A DNA stretch of 19,078 bases, from positions 1 through 19,078 of the forward strand of contig CAMLGP010000004.1 in NCBI GenBank assembly GCA_946479535.1, in the 5' to 3' direction. Positions 1-8,377 of this stretch are shown here, in pieces. The notes below the pieces were generated by a model that saw only the letters and a list, made by a program, of their open reading frames with translations, had not been told where the DNA came from and searched no databases. The translations under genes were made by a program, and so were the position numbers. Each line of letters begins with the position of its first letter. Position 1 is the stretch's first letter. This stretch comes from an uncultured Bacteroidota bacterium. GTDB lineage: Bacteria > Bacteroidota > Bacteroidia > Chitinophagales > Chitinophagaceae.

Positions 1-2
1 AC

Positions 3-596
3 CATTCTCCTCAAATGATTGAAAAAAGCTAATGTTTTGAAAGTAATTACTTCACCATTAAACAAGCTACCGTTGAGGAATTCATTGCTTCCAACTCCAA
101 CCAGCAATGGGACCTGATCTTTAGCAACGCTGCATTACAGTGGTCTGATAACCATCCTATACTGTTTCCTCAATTAATTTCTCTTCTCAGCCATAGCGGC
201 CAGTTTGCCGTACAAATGCCAATGCAGAATGATAATCTGCTTAATAAATTATTATTAGAACTGGCACAGGAAAAACCGTATTCTGATTATCTGCACGGTT
301 TTAAAAGGGAAACACCCATGCTAAGCATAGATCATTATGCACAAATTCTTTTTGAGAATGGCTTGCAGAATCTCCAGGTCATTCAAAAAGTATATCCAAT
401 CATCGCTGATAACGAGCAAACGCTGTTTGATTTTATCTCCGGTTCGGCACTTATACCTTACCTGGAAAGACTGGAAGCAAGCCAGCCAAAAATCTTCATC
501 ACTGAATTCAAATCCCGGATCCGAAAGGAGTTTAAAGCGTTCCCTGCTATTTATGCATTTAAACGCTTGCTCTTGTACGGTAATAAAGGAGGTTAA
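3..596 (+). pseudogene. tam: Trans-aconitate methyltransferase-like gene, 5' end outside window, frame broken near base 30
   Basis: Read from base 3, the frame gives HSPQMIEKS and then a TAA at 30-32. From 33 it is open to the stop at 594-596 and includes WDLIFSNAALQWSDNHPILF and a GQFAVQMP strand. This is the SAM-dependent methyltransferase block typical of Tam, which methylates trans-aconitate using S-adenosylmethionine in the cytoplasm. The C-terminal FPAIYAFKRLLLYG also fits the family end. If one base is removed in the A run at 22-27 and one is added at the T run 36-38, the segment reads EKANVFESNYF. Two compensating slips would therefore restore the expected protein. The first ATG after the break is at 216 and would omit the SAM-binding core, so I treat the gene as broken or mis-sequenced. 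Only the C-terminal ~190 codons are in the window. Confidence 0.6.
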
Positions 597-628
597 AAAA
601 TTTTCAAATGATCTCGCAGCCAGGTTTT

Positions 629-653
629 GAACGGAAATAATAATAACCCGTTC
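629..653. terminator. Weak hairpin between convergent genes
   Basis: GAACGG at 629-634 pairs with CCGTTC at 648-653 around a 13-base AT-rich loop. It sits in the gap between the methyltransferase remnant and the convergent gene ending at 654. The stem is only 6 bp and neither side has a proper T run, so function is doubtful. Confidence 0.25.
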
Positions 654-1910
654 CTATTTAAACAGATAAAGCACCTGGAAGGAAATTGGAATACCTTTCG
701 TACCTGCGAATGAAAGATCCATAAAGGAACCGTCAATCTTACCAGTAATTGCAATATCAAGTTTCGAGGAAAATGTAGCTCCAAGCCTGCCATAAAAGCC
801 AAGCCAGCTTTTTTCCAATGGGTGATAATTCTCATCTTTTGTTACATTTCCAGTCAGACTGTTAACTGAAGTAAATAATTGTGTTGGATAGCTGCTCAAA
901 TTATATGCAATACCAACGCCTGCGGCTACTTTGACTTTTTTTAAGGGTAAAAAATAATCATTGATATAGATCGCTGGCGTTATATTGAATTGTTTAAGCG
1001 CATAGGTATTACTTTGAGTGGTAGGAGAAGTTGTATTCTCAGACACTCCTGTTCCACCGGTTTGGAAAGTGCTTAGTGATAGCTCACACCGCACAAATAA
1101 ATGCTGAAGATTTCTGGAAGCAAAAAAATCTACCCCGCCTGTAATGATATAAGAAAATTTGTTTTTGTAATCAATTGATGTCAATCTTGCATCATTTGTT
1201 TTAAAGCTAAAATTGGGAACCACAACACCTCCTCCTGCAAATAGCCTTGGTTTTTGTTTTTTATTACCCGCAAAATTGATCTTATCAGAAATTGAACCAT
1301 TTATCTGCGAAACATACTTAACAAGGTCCTTTTCTTTATAATCCAATTTGTCAATGGCTAAGGATTGCTCCACACTTAAATTTCCGCCAGATGATACCAG
1401 TTTTTTCAACTGCACTCTGAAATCGTTATGAGTAGCGATGGTACTGGTCTGATCATTTTTTATGAGTTTATAAGAAAGTTCTTGAACTGGGCCTCCTGAC
1501 CTTGCTATTAAATAATGTGGTTTAAAATTTACATATTCATACAATGTAAGCTCCTTACCTTCGGTTAATATTCTCAGAAACACTTTTTGTTCATGAACAA
1601 GTTCTTCACTATATATTGAAACGTCAGAGATTCGTATAGGGTTATCATCCATCTTCACAGTGGCTTTTCTGTAATAATCTCTTCCCGTAACTCCAAAGGC
1701 TTCGATATCATCAATACCATAAGTTCGTAATTCAGAAGATGATGATGAAAACCTGATCTGCTTAGGGTTCTTTTCCCAGTTCCTGTAATCTATTGAACCC
1801 CATACCGTATCTTTTGAAAGCAAAACAATATATCCCGGCAGAATGTTCTTTTGTGAAAATGTGGTAGCAAAAAAAAATGAAAAGAAAAGAGTTGTGGTTA
1901 GTTTTCTCAT
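654..1910 (-). CDS. Exported hypothetical protein with probable outer-membrane beta-barrel C-terminus
   Basis: The 418-residue product starts with a clear signal peptide (MRKLTTTLFFSFFFATTFS, cleavage likely before QK). Residues ~25-200 form a mixed domain with GYIVLLSKDTVWGSIDYRNW near its start, a layout I know from uncharacterised secreted Bacteroidota proteins. From ~215 to the end the sequence alternates polar and hydrophobic residues with Gly and aromatic residues (for example AGGGVVVPNFSF and LGFYGRLGATF). It ends in FQVLYLFK, as expected for a porin-like barrel of the outer membrane. No enzyme motif is visible. It is transcribed alone, convergent with the broken methyltransferase gene and divergent from the SWIM gene. 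A short AT-rich leader follows a TAnnTTTG match. Export is well supported, the barrel is likely, and the role is unknown. Confidence 0.75.
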   Translation of the reverse strand: MRKLTTTLFFSFFFATTFSQKNILPGYIVLLSKDTVWGSIDYRNWEKNPKQIRFSSSSSELRTYGIDDIEAFGVTGRDYYRKATVKMDDNPIRISDVSIYSEELVHEQKVFLRILTEGKELTLYEYVNFKPHYLIARSGGPVQELSYKLIKNDQTSTIATHNDFRVQLKKLVSSGGNLSVEQSLAIDKLDYKEKDLVKYVSQINGSISDKINFAGNKKQKPRLFAGGGVVVPNFSFKTNDARLTSIDYKNKFSYIITGGVDFFASRNLQHLFVRCELSLSTFQTGGTGVSENTTSPTTQSNTYALKQFNITPAIYINDYFLPLKKVKVAAGVGIAYNLSSYPTQLFTSVNSLTGNVTKDENYHPLEKSWLGFYGRLGATFSSKLDIAITGKIDGSFMDLSFAGTKGIPISFQVLYLFK

Positions 1911-1929
1911 ATGATGGTTTAAAAGCTGG

Positions 1930-1937
1930 CAAATATA
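1930..1937 (-). promoter_or_regulatory. Putative -7 element (TAnnTTTG) for the barrel protein gene
   Basis: On the minus strand the bases read TATATTTG, an exact match to the Bacteroidota -7 consensus TAnnTTTG, 19 bases before the start codon at 1910. No convincing TTG or TTTG lies at the -33 distance, so this is a half-supported promoter. Confidence 0.35.
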
Positions 1938-2102
1938 ATCATTGTGTCACTTTGAACGCCTAGTATCTTTACGATCATACAAATATCTCCCTCATTTGTG
2001 GGAAAGACTTTCAACCTTATTTAGCTTCTTCACACTTGCATTAAAGCCATATTTTCTCTATTTTGTCTGAATTATTGACCCCATCCACCAAACCAAATCC
2101 GT

Positions 2103-2891
2103 ATGAGGACCCTGCTTAATTTTGAAGATCATTTCAGGCCGGCCAAAATAGTCAAAGCCCGGGAGATGTACCTTAAAGGTCAAATAGTTGAACTCAAAAA
2201 AGCCAAGATAGTATGGACTGCCAAAAGCAAAATTGGCAGATATACAATTCACATCCATCTGACGGAACTTACCATTGATCGCTCCTCCTGCAATTGTGAG
2301 GATCGCCCCCGTTCCGGGTTTTGCAATCATAGTGTTGCAATGTTATTCGCCATCAGAAAAGAACTGAATTTATTCCCCGGTCTTACCAATGCCCAATATC
2401 AGTTACCCTGTACAGATTCATCTCTTACTGATCTCCTGGAGTTATTACGTGACCCTGAATTTGAGCTTACTAAAAAATTTCTTGCACTTTTCACAAGCAC
2501 TTCTCGCAAGATGGTCAAAGATGCAGAGTCATTTATTAATAAGAAGAATTATGCATTAGCAGCCGGAACCTGCTTTTATATTATCGCCAGTATTCTGTCC
2601 ATGAAGGAAAATTTGAACGTAGATTATTTTGAAGGGGATGATTGCATCAATAATACCTTTGATCTGCTTGAAAAAATATGGCAAACTCCAATGGCGGCGG
2701 AGCACCGGGACCAGTTTGCGCATGATGCGAGACTGGCAGCAATCCGCAGCTTTAAATCTGATAAACAGGTTCACGAGAAATGGATGAATATACTTTTACT
2801 TTCAGCTGACGATGAAAATAGAAAACAAAAAATGAAAACTATCACAGACAGATTCCGGGAGCTTAATGGCAATTACCTGAGAGCAGTATGA
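2103..2891 (+). CDS. SWIM zinc-finger domain protein
   Basis: The product has 262 residues and no signal peptide, so it is cytoplasmic. An N-terminal segment (FEDHFRPAKIVKAREMYLKG, residues 7-26) leads into a SWIM zinc finger. Cys63, Cys65, Cys74 and His76 give the canonical CxC-x8-CxH ligand set, followed by SVAMLFAIRKEL. SWIM domains bind DNA or protein partners. The remaining ~180 residues are mostly helical by eye (runs such as AAGTCFYIIASILSMKE) and carry no motif I recognise. Many bacterial SWIM proteins lie beside MoxR-ATPase, VWA or helicase genes, but none is nearby here. The ATG at 2103 is chosen because the family-like FEDHF block follows directly. The downstream neighbour is convergent, so the gene stands alone. 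The family call is firm and the function unknown. Confidence 0.85.
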   Translation: MRTLLNFEDHFRPAKIVKAREMYLKGQIVELKKAKIVWTAKSKIGRYTIHIHLTELTIDRSSCNCEDRPRSGFCNHSVAMLFAIRKELNLFPGLTNAQYQLPCTDSSLTDLLELLRDPEFELTKKFLALFTSTSRKMVKDAESFINKKNYALAAGTCFYIIASILSMKENLNVDYFEGDDCINNTFDLLEKIWQTPMAAEHRDQFAHDARLAAIRSFKSDKQVHEKWMNILLLSADDENRKQKMKTITDRFRELNGNYLRAV

Positions 2892-2937
2892 AGAAAAGGG
2901 GTTAATACTCCTATAACTAAGGACCTTCCACGTGAAT

Positions 2938-3303
2938 TTATTGTGTGTTTACATGGTAAGCCGCTTCAAGTCTTTGAGCAGCCATTTTAGGAAATCGATG
3001 ATCATTTTCAAATACAAATTCATCATCCGGAGCAGGATTCAATTTACTTTTCAATTCATCCCATTTGGCAGTCCATATAGTATAATGTTCAATGATCTCC
3101 GTAACATCCTCCTGAAAGTCTCCCGGAATAAGATCAATATAATTCATAAGCAGATCCTTAACGGCTGAATTGTGAACCTTCAGCATTTCAGCGTAACGGA
3201 ACCTTTTACCATTTCCCATGTACTCTGCATACGCTTTTGCAGAATGCTGCCAGTGCAGGATCACAGATTGAAGCAGGGACCTAAAGTTTTTGATTTCTCC
3301 CAT
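2938..3303 (-). CDS. Small hypothetical protein
   Basis: This is a 121-residue cytoplasmic protein without signal peptide or membrane segment. It is rich in Lys, Glu, Trp and Tyr and looks largely helical, with short helices such as FRSLLQSVILHWQHSAKAY near the N-terminus and EDVTEIIEHYTIWTAKWDEL in the middle. I do not recognise the family. It could be a four-helix DinB-like fold, but the metal-binding His pattern is not evident. It lies 30 bases downstream of the chitinase stop in the same direction, so it may share that transcript. It is convergent with the SWIM gene, with 46 bases between the two stops. Coding status is supported by the clean frame and sensible composition. Confidence 0.6.
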   Translation of the reverse strand: MGEIKNFRSLLQSVILHWQHSAKAYAEYMGNGKRFRYAEMLKVHNSAVKDLLMNYIDLIPGDFQEDVTEIIEHYTIWTAKWDELKSKLNPAPDDEFVFENDHRFPKMAAQRLEAAYHVNTQ

Positions 3304-3333
3304 AAAAATTTACCATTCAAATTCAGATATTGC

Positions 3334-4434
3334 TTAACGATCCTTTAATGAAGCCCTTGTCTTATCCATCACATCCAGCAACCCTCCATCAGGCCTATCA
3401 TCAATCAGCTGCCAGAACATAATACCTCCCAACCCCTTTGAAAACACATATTCTGTCTTTCGGGCTATGGACAGGCTATCATCATAAGTAACCTGGAGCT
3501 TTCTTTGGGCATTGAAAGCGTAAGGGGCATTTGCAACCGGATCCCAGTATTGAACAAACCCATTTGCAATAGTCAGCGTATCATAAAGACGTGAATACGA
3601 TATTCCATGATAAAAATGTGCAGGGCGATATAGACCATGGTCAATGGTATCGCTAACCTCAAACATGCGGGCATAGAATGCAGCACCTAAAATAATTTTT
3701 TTAGCAGGAACACCAATCTGGATCAGCCTCATCACTGCATTGTCACCCGATTCTTTTTGCTGTGGGGTAGAATATAGCGGAGTATGGTGCCCGCTCACCT
3801 GGCTATTTCCATGTACCAGATCATAGCTCATCACATTTACCTTGTCAACTATTCTCATTACTGCTTTCCATTCTATTGATGAGTCAATAAAATGATCAGA
3901 ACCACCCGCCGCAAAACTGATCTCATATTTTGACCCCAATTCTTTTCTAAGCGACTTTACAAGGGCAGTAAAATTCTGCCTGTCGGCAGGCATATATTCA
4001 TGCCCCGGATAACCTGAGATGGCTGGGTATTCCCAATCCAGATCAATCCCATCAGTTTTGAAATATTGCATTGCCTCTTTTACTGATTTGGCAAAAACTC
4101 CCCTTCCCTTTTCAGTTGCAAATACAGTTGAACAATCTTTACATCCTCCCCATCCACCGAGCGACAAAATAATTTTAAGTGAAGGATATTTCTGTTTGAA
4201 CGCTACCATTTTTTGAATGCATGCACTATCTGCTGCCCGGTCTACATTCAATTTTCCTCCTTTTAAATGAACAAAGCTGAAATTAAGATGGGTAAGTTTC
4301 TGTATGGGGAAACTTTCAAGGGCAGATGCCGGACCTGAGAAGTAACCTATTACAGCTATATCCCTGCCTTGTTGCGCACATGCAGAAATAACAGCAATAT
4401 TTGCAACAAGAAGAATAATCAGGATCTTTTTCAT
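3334..4434 (-). CDS. Glycoside hydrolase family 18 chitinase, exported
   Basis: The 366-residue enzyme hydrolyses beta-1,4 links in chitin or related N-acetylglucosamine polymers by substrate-assisted catalysis. GH18 signatures are complete: SLGGWGG (91-97), DGIDLDWEYP (128-137) with the DxxDxDxE series ending in catalytic Glu135, MSYD (202-205) and FWQLIDD (340-346). The N-terminus is an export signal (MKKILIILLVANIAVISAC). ISAC at 16-19 fits a lipobox, making Cys19 a possible lipid anchor, but cleavage after ACA and before QQ by signal peptidase I is equally possible. The protein is essentially signal plus one catalytic domain, with no carbohydrate-binding module. It is divergent from susC across 551 bases, which suggests co-function in glycan use. 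Some GH18 members are endo-N-acetylglucosaminidases, so the exact substrate is open. Confidence 0.92.
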   Translation of the reverse strand: MKKILIILLVANIAVISACAQQGRDIAVIGYFSGPASALESFPIQKLTHLNFSFVHLKGGKLNVDRAADSACIQKMVAFKQKYPSLKIILSLGGWGGCKDCSTVFATEKGRGVFAKSVKEAMQYFKTDGIDLDWEYPAISGYPGHEYMPADRQNFTALVKSLRKELGSKYEISFAAGGSDHFIDSSIEWKAVMRIVDKVNVMSYDLVHGNSQVSGHHTPLYSTPQQKESGDNAVMRLIQIGVPAKKIILGAAFYARMFEVSDTIDHGLYRPAHFYHGISYSRLYDTLTIANGFVQYWDPVANAPYAFNAQRKLQVTYDDSLSIARKTEYVFSKGLGGIMFWQLIDDRPDGGLLDVMDKTRASLKDR

Positions 4435-4985
4435 TTGAAGGATTGATAGTGCTGTAATTTATGAAAAAAATTATCGCACCATTTCGGGAAGCTTTATTTG
4501 CCTCAATCACTAATCAAATGTGGTTGTTGAAATTGAGAAAGGTGGATTGATAATTATTAGCCTTAGCATTGAATGGGTTTGTCATAAATTCCTACAGTAT
4601 TTAAATCCGAAAAATTCGAAAATTCAATACTGAAACTCAATTAGATGCTTAAATAAAATGCCATTGTTCCCGGGACTGATCTCCGGGATCGATTGCGTAA
4701 ATATTATATAGGTGTAAACCCTGTTTTTCAGGCTAAGAAGCTACCTTCAATTCGGGTATTTTGTAATTATTCACCACCGTTTTTGGACGGAAAACCAGGT
4801 GACACCGCAAATACCAGCTCAGCTTGTATAATTAAGAAACCAATTCAGCTTTAAATGCGTGGTTGTATTAATCTATGATTACTCTAAGGACTCTTCTGGT
4901 CAAAGAGTTTAACGTTTTTCTGTATTGAACAATGATTGGTTCTAAACAATTGTCTGGATACAAGTATTAAATAAAAACAATAAAT
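4435..4985. promoter_or_regulatory. Divergent spacer between chitinase and susC
   Basis: This 551-base AT-rich stretch contains no gene I can support and must hold the promoters of both the chitinase (-) and susC (+). I found no exact TAnnTTTG on either strand; the nearest is TATTTTG around 4759. A GC-rich inverted repeat, TCCCGG at 4668-4673 and CCGGGA at 4683-4688, stands out against the AT-rich surroundings and could be a protein site or an RNA hairpin. The last ~15 bases before the susC ATG are A-rich, as is common for leaders in this phylum. Confidence 0.4.
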
Positions 4986-7900
4986 ATGGTACTGCTTGCC
5001 AAACGGAAGCTGTTTTTCCCTAAAGACAGTTTTCTACTAATTGCTGCATGGAAAGTTGTGCAAAAACGCACATTGAACTTATTCCTTCTTTTGAGTTTAC
5101 TTACAGGTTTTTATGTTTCAAACGCCCAGACAACCTTCAATGTTGAGGGCAAAGTAACCCAGGCCACTGGAGAACCACTCGCCGGAGCTACCGTTAGTGA
5201 AAAAGGCGGTTCAGTCACAACGGTTACAAAAGATGATGGAAGTTTTTCACTTGGTGTTTCCAGTCGCAATGCCACCCTGGCTATTTCTTTTGTAGGATAT
5301 ACTACCAAAGAAATTAAAGTCAATGGCCAAACACAACTGACCGTTTCCTTACAAACCACCGATAACAGTTTAAATGAAGTTGTAGTGATCGGCTATGGTA
5401 CGGTGAAAAAAAGAGATCTCACAGGTGCTGTATCCTCTATCAGCGGAAAAAATATTGCCGCCACACCCGTTACCAATATAGCGCAGGCTATGCAGGGTAA
5501 ACTGGCAGGGGTGAATATTGTTTCGCAGGACGGTCGCCCAAACGCAGACATTTCCATCAGGGTACGGGGCGGAGGTTCAATTTCTCAAAGTAACCAGCCA
5601 CTGATCCTTATTGATGGAATTCCGGGATCATTGAATGATATCCCTGCAGATATGGTAAAAAGTATTGACGTGCTGAAAGATGCTTCCTCTACAGCCATTT
5701 ACGGAGCAAGAGGTGCAAACGGCGTTGTGCTTGTTACCACAAAAGGACCTGTAGCAGGAAGAACCACTATAAGCTATAATGGATATGAAAAATTCAACAG
5801 GCCTACAAAATACCTGGATGCACTGAAGCCTTATGATTATTTAGTGTATGTATGGTCTAATGCTGCTGCAAATGGCACAGCCTATCAAACACCTTTCGAG
5901 AAATTATATGGACTTGGCGCCAATTTAGGCAATAATGCAGGTGGCATTGAAAGTTACAGGAATCTCCCTTCAGACGATATGCAAAGGCTGGTATATAACG
6001 GTTCAGAAACCATGAATCATGATCTGAGTGTAACAGGGGGTACCGATAAAACCAAGATCCTGTTTACAACCAACTGGACAGACGACCAGGGGATGAAGAT
6101 CAATTCCTTTCTGAAACGCGGGAATGTATCTTTCAAGCTTATTCAAAAACTGTTTGACAATGTTACATTCAGCATCGATACCCGGTATACAGATACCAAA
6201 ACCATGGGAGATGAAGGTGTAACAAACGGAAGCGGATCAATCCTCTCTACTTCTTATCGTTTCCGTCCCATTGCAACCAATCATATTCTGGGCGATCTGA
6301 ATGCGCTTAGAACTGGCAATATTGAACAATATGGTAAAAATTCAATGTGGGATACGCATAGCCCTGCTGCCCGTATCGGAGATTTTGAACCGCTTATCAT
6401 TAGTCAGTTACTCAGAGGCATAGCATCATTGAACTGGAATATCATCAAGAGCTTAACTTATCATACTGATTTCAGTCTGAACAGAACATGGGGGCAAAAT
6501 AAATACTGGTCAGGAGCCGTATATAATGATTATGTTGATGACGCCACCAATACAAAACTTTTTGCTGGTGCAGTTGATTACCGCAAAAATGACAACTGGG
6601 GATTGCGCTGGACCAACACGTTGAACTACGAATATGATTTTGGTAAAACTGGTATATTAAATGTTTTGGCAGGCCAGGAAGTTTCCAACTCAGGTGGAAC
6701 AGGGATTGCCATCCAGGCCAATCGCTTTCCTGCAAATTTTACCAAGCAGACGGCGTTTGCCCAGATCAACCAATATGATCAGACAAGAGGTACAGCTACT
6801 TTCTCTTCAAGTGTAAGCACTGCCAACCGTCTTGTTTCTTATTTCGGCCGGGCAAATTATTCTTTGTTTGATAAATATTTATTTACTGCAACATTCCGCG
6901 CAGATGGTTCTTCCAAATTTGCACCCAGTCATCAGTGGGGATATTTTCCAGCGGGTGCTGTTGCCTGGAAAGTAACCGAAGAATCATTTATGAAAAACAT
7001 TTCCTGGCTGGATGATTTAAAGCTTCGGGCTTCTTATGGTGAAGTGGGTAATGATGGGATCAGTTCAAATCTCTGGTCACAGGCCTGGTCATCAGTAACC
7101 GATCAAAGATTTCAATATTCCATTAATCACACACGTCAGTCTGCTTACGATCTGGCTTCTTCAACACTGGCCAATACAGATCTGAAATGGGAAACAACTG
7201 TAACACGAGATCTGGGACTGGATTTTACTTTATTCAAGGGCCGTCTTTCTGGAACAGTGGACGTATATCATAATACTACCAAAGACCTTTTAATGCTGAC
7301 CAGTATTCCCGGTATCACCGGCTTTACTGCAACCTATGCCAATATCGGGCAAACAAGTAACAAAGGAGTGGAAGTTTCTTTGTCTGGAACAGTATTCGAA
7401 AATAAAGACTGGAGAGTTAGCGCGGGAGGTAATATCAACTTCAATAAAACAAATGTAGATGAACTGGCTCCAAATGTTACCGGATTGTATGGAGCAGACT
7501 GGGGAGGCATCGCATCTTATCCAACCCAGGATTATATCCTGAAACAGGGCCAGCCGGTTGGATTGGTTCGCGGATTAACCTATGATGGTTTTTATACAAC
7601 TGCTGATTTTGATTACAGTGGTGGAAAGTATACATTAAGAAAAGGCATTGCAGACCTTGGAGCATGGATGGCAGTTGTGCACGGCCTTACTGCTGCAGAC
7701 CGGCCATCTACCCAGCGTGCCTATCCGGGAATGCCAAAGTATAAAGACCTGAATGGAGATGGTATCATCGATGACCAGGATGTTTCCATCATTGGTAATA
7801 CCAACCCCAAACATACCGGTGGTTTCTTTTTGAATGCAACGTTTAAAGGAATTGACCTCGGTCTTTACTTTAACTGGAGCTATGGTAATGATATTTATAA

Positions 7901-8375
7901 TGCAAACAAACTGGCTTCCCTATTTGGTCCTAAAGAAGCAGGTGTATATGAAAATAAACTAGCCATACAATCTACGGCTTACAAGATCTATGATGTTGTT
8001 AACGGACAACTGGTGAGGCTGACCACTCCAGATCAGTTAAACGCAGCTAACGCTAATGCTACCCTGCCATTTTCTTACCAGGAAGTGGACGGCGTTTCAT
8101 CAATTGCTATTGAGAACGGTTCGTTCCTGCGGTTAAATACTCTGAACCTCGGTTATACTTTGCCCAAATCTATTATTTCAAAAGCACATATAAATAATCT
8201 TCGAATATATGGCAGCATTTACAACGTATTTACAGTTACCAATTATACCGGGCTTGATCCGGAAGTAAATACCAGTCCGGCGCATAACAGGGCCGTTTAT
8301 CCAACCACAGGTCTGGATTTCGGCACCTACCCTCGCGCAAGGTCTTTTGTTGTTGGCCTAAATCTTAGCTTATAA
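4986..8375 (+). CDS. SusC/RagA-family TonB-dependent outer-membrane receptor
   Basis: The 1129-residue protein imports oligomers across the outer membrane using TonB energy. A signal peptide core (LNLFLLLSLLTG, 30-41) is cleaved probably after Ala47 (SNA, then QTT). A carboxypeptidase-D-regulatory-like domain spans ~52-122. The TonB-box segment EVVVIGYG is at 131-138. The plug domain covers ~140-255 and includes RVRGGGS, LILIDGIPG and AIYGARGANGVVLVTTKG. The rest is a 22-strand-type barrel with the family segment DLNGDGIIDDQDVSIIGN. There is no N-terminal STN domain, so a FecI/FecR-type sigma cascade is not expected. The N-terminus before the signal core is unusually long; a GTG at 5058 would give a conventional signal peptide. 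The partner susD follows 2 bases after the stop. The neighbouring GH18 gene suggests chitin-derived sugars, but the substrate is inferred only. Confidence 0.95.
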   Translation: MVLLAKRKLFFPKDSFLLIAAWKVVQKRTLNLFLLLSLLTGFYVSNAQTTFNVEGKVTQATGEPLAGATVSEKGGSVTTVTKDDGSFSLGVSSRNATLAISFVGYTTKEIKVNGQTQLTVSLQTTDNSLNEVVVIGYGTVKKRDLTGAVSSISGKNIAATPVTNIAQAMQGKLAGVNIVSQDGRPNADISIRVRGGGSISQSNQPLILIDGIPGSLNDIPADMVKSIDVLKDASSTAIYGARGANGVVLVTTKGPVAGRTTISYNGYEKFNRPTKYLDALKPYDYLVYVWSNAAANGTAYQTPFEKLYGLGANLGNNAGGIESYRNLPSDDMQRLVYNGSETMNHDLSVTGGTDKTKILFTTNWTDDQGMKINSFLKRGNVSFKLIQKLFDNVTFSIDTRYTDTKTMGDEGVTNGSGSILSTSYRFRPIATNHILGDLNALRTGNIEQYGKNSMWDTHSPAARIGDFEPLIISQLLRGIASLNWNIIKSLTYHTDFSLNRTWGQNKYWSGAVYNDYVDDATNTKLFAGAVDYRKNDNWGLRWTNTLNYEYDFGKTGILNVLAGQEVSNSGGTGIAIQANRFPANFTKQTAFAQINQYDQTRGTATFSSSVSTANRLVSYFGRANYSLFDKYLFTATFRADGSSKFAPSHQWGYFPAGAVAWKVTEESFMKNISWLDDLKLRASYGEVGNDGISSNLWSQAWSSVTDQRFQYSINHTRQSAYDLASSTLANTDLKWETTVTRDLGLDFTLFKGRLSGTVDVYHNTTKDLLMLTSIPGITGFTATYANIGQTSNKGVEVSLSGTVFENKDWRVSAGGNINFNKTNVDELAPNVTGLYGADWGGIASYPTQDYILKQGQPVGLVRGLTYDGFYTTADFDYSGGKYTLRKGIADLGAWMAVVHGLTAADRPSTQRAYPGMPKYKDLNGDGIIDDQDVSIIGNTNPKHTGGFFLNATFKGIDLGLYFNWSYGNDIYNANKLASLFGPKEAGVYENKLAIQSTAYKIYDVVNGQLVRLTTPDQLNAANANATLPFSYQEVDGVSSIAIENGSFLRLNTLNLGYTLPKSIISKAHINNLRIYGSIYNVFTVTNYTGLDPEVNTSPAHNRAVYPTTGLDFGTYPRARSFVVGLNLSL

Positions 8376-8377
8376 AA

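Noticed and set aside
2058..2330. 90-codon minus-strand frame
   Set aside because: It is antisense to the start of the SWIM gene, with no family likeness and proline/glycine-rich random-looking sequence.
4461..4550. 29-codon plus-strand frame starting MKKIIAPFREALF in the chitinase-susC spacer
   Set aside because: It is too short, without a recognisable family or a continuation. Its start is typical in look only.
4735..4775. TATTTTG as a possible -7 promoter element for susC
   Set aside because: It has one base too few compared with TAnnTTTG and lies over 200 bases from the ATG, with no matched -33 element.
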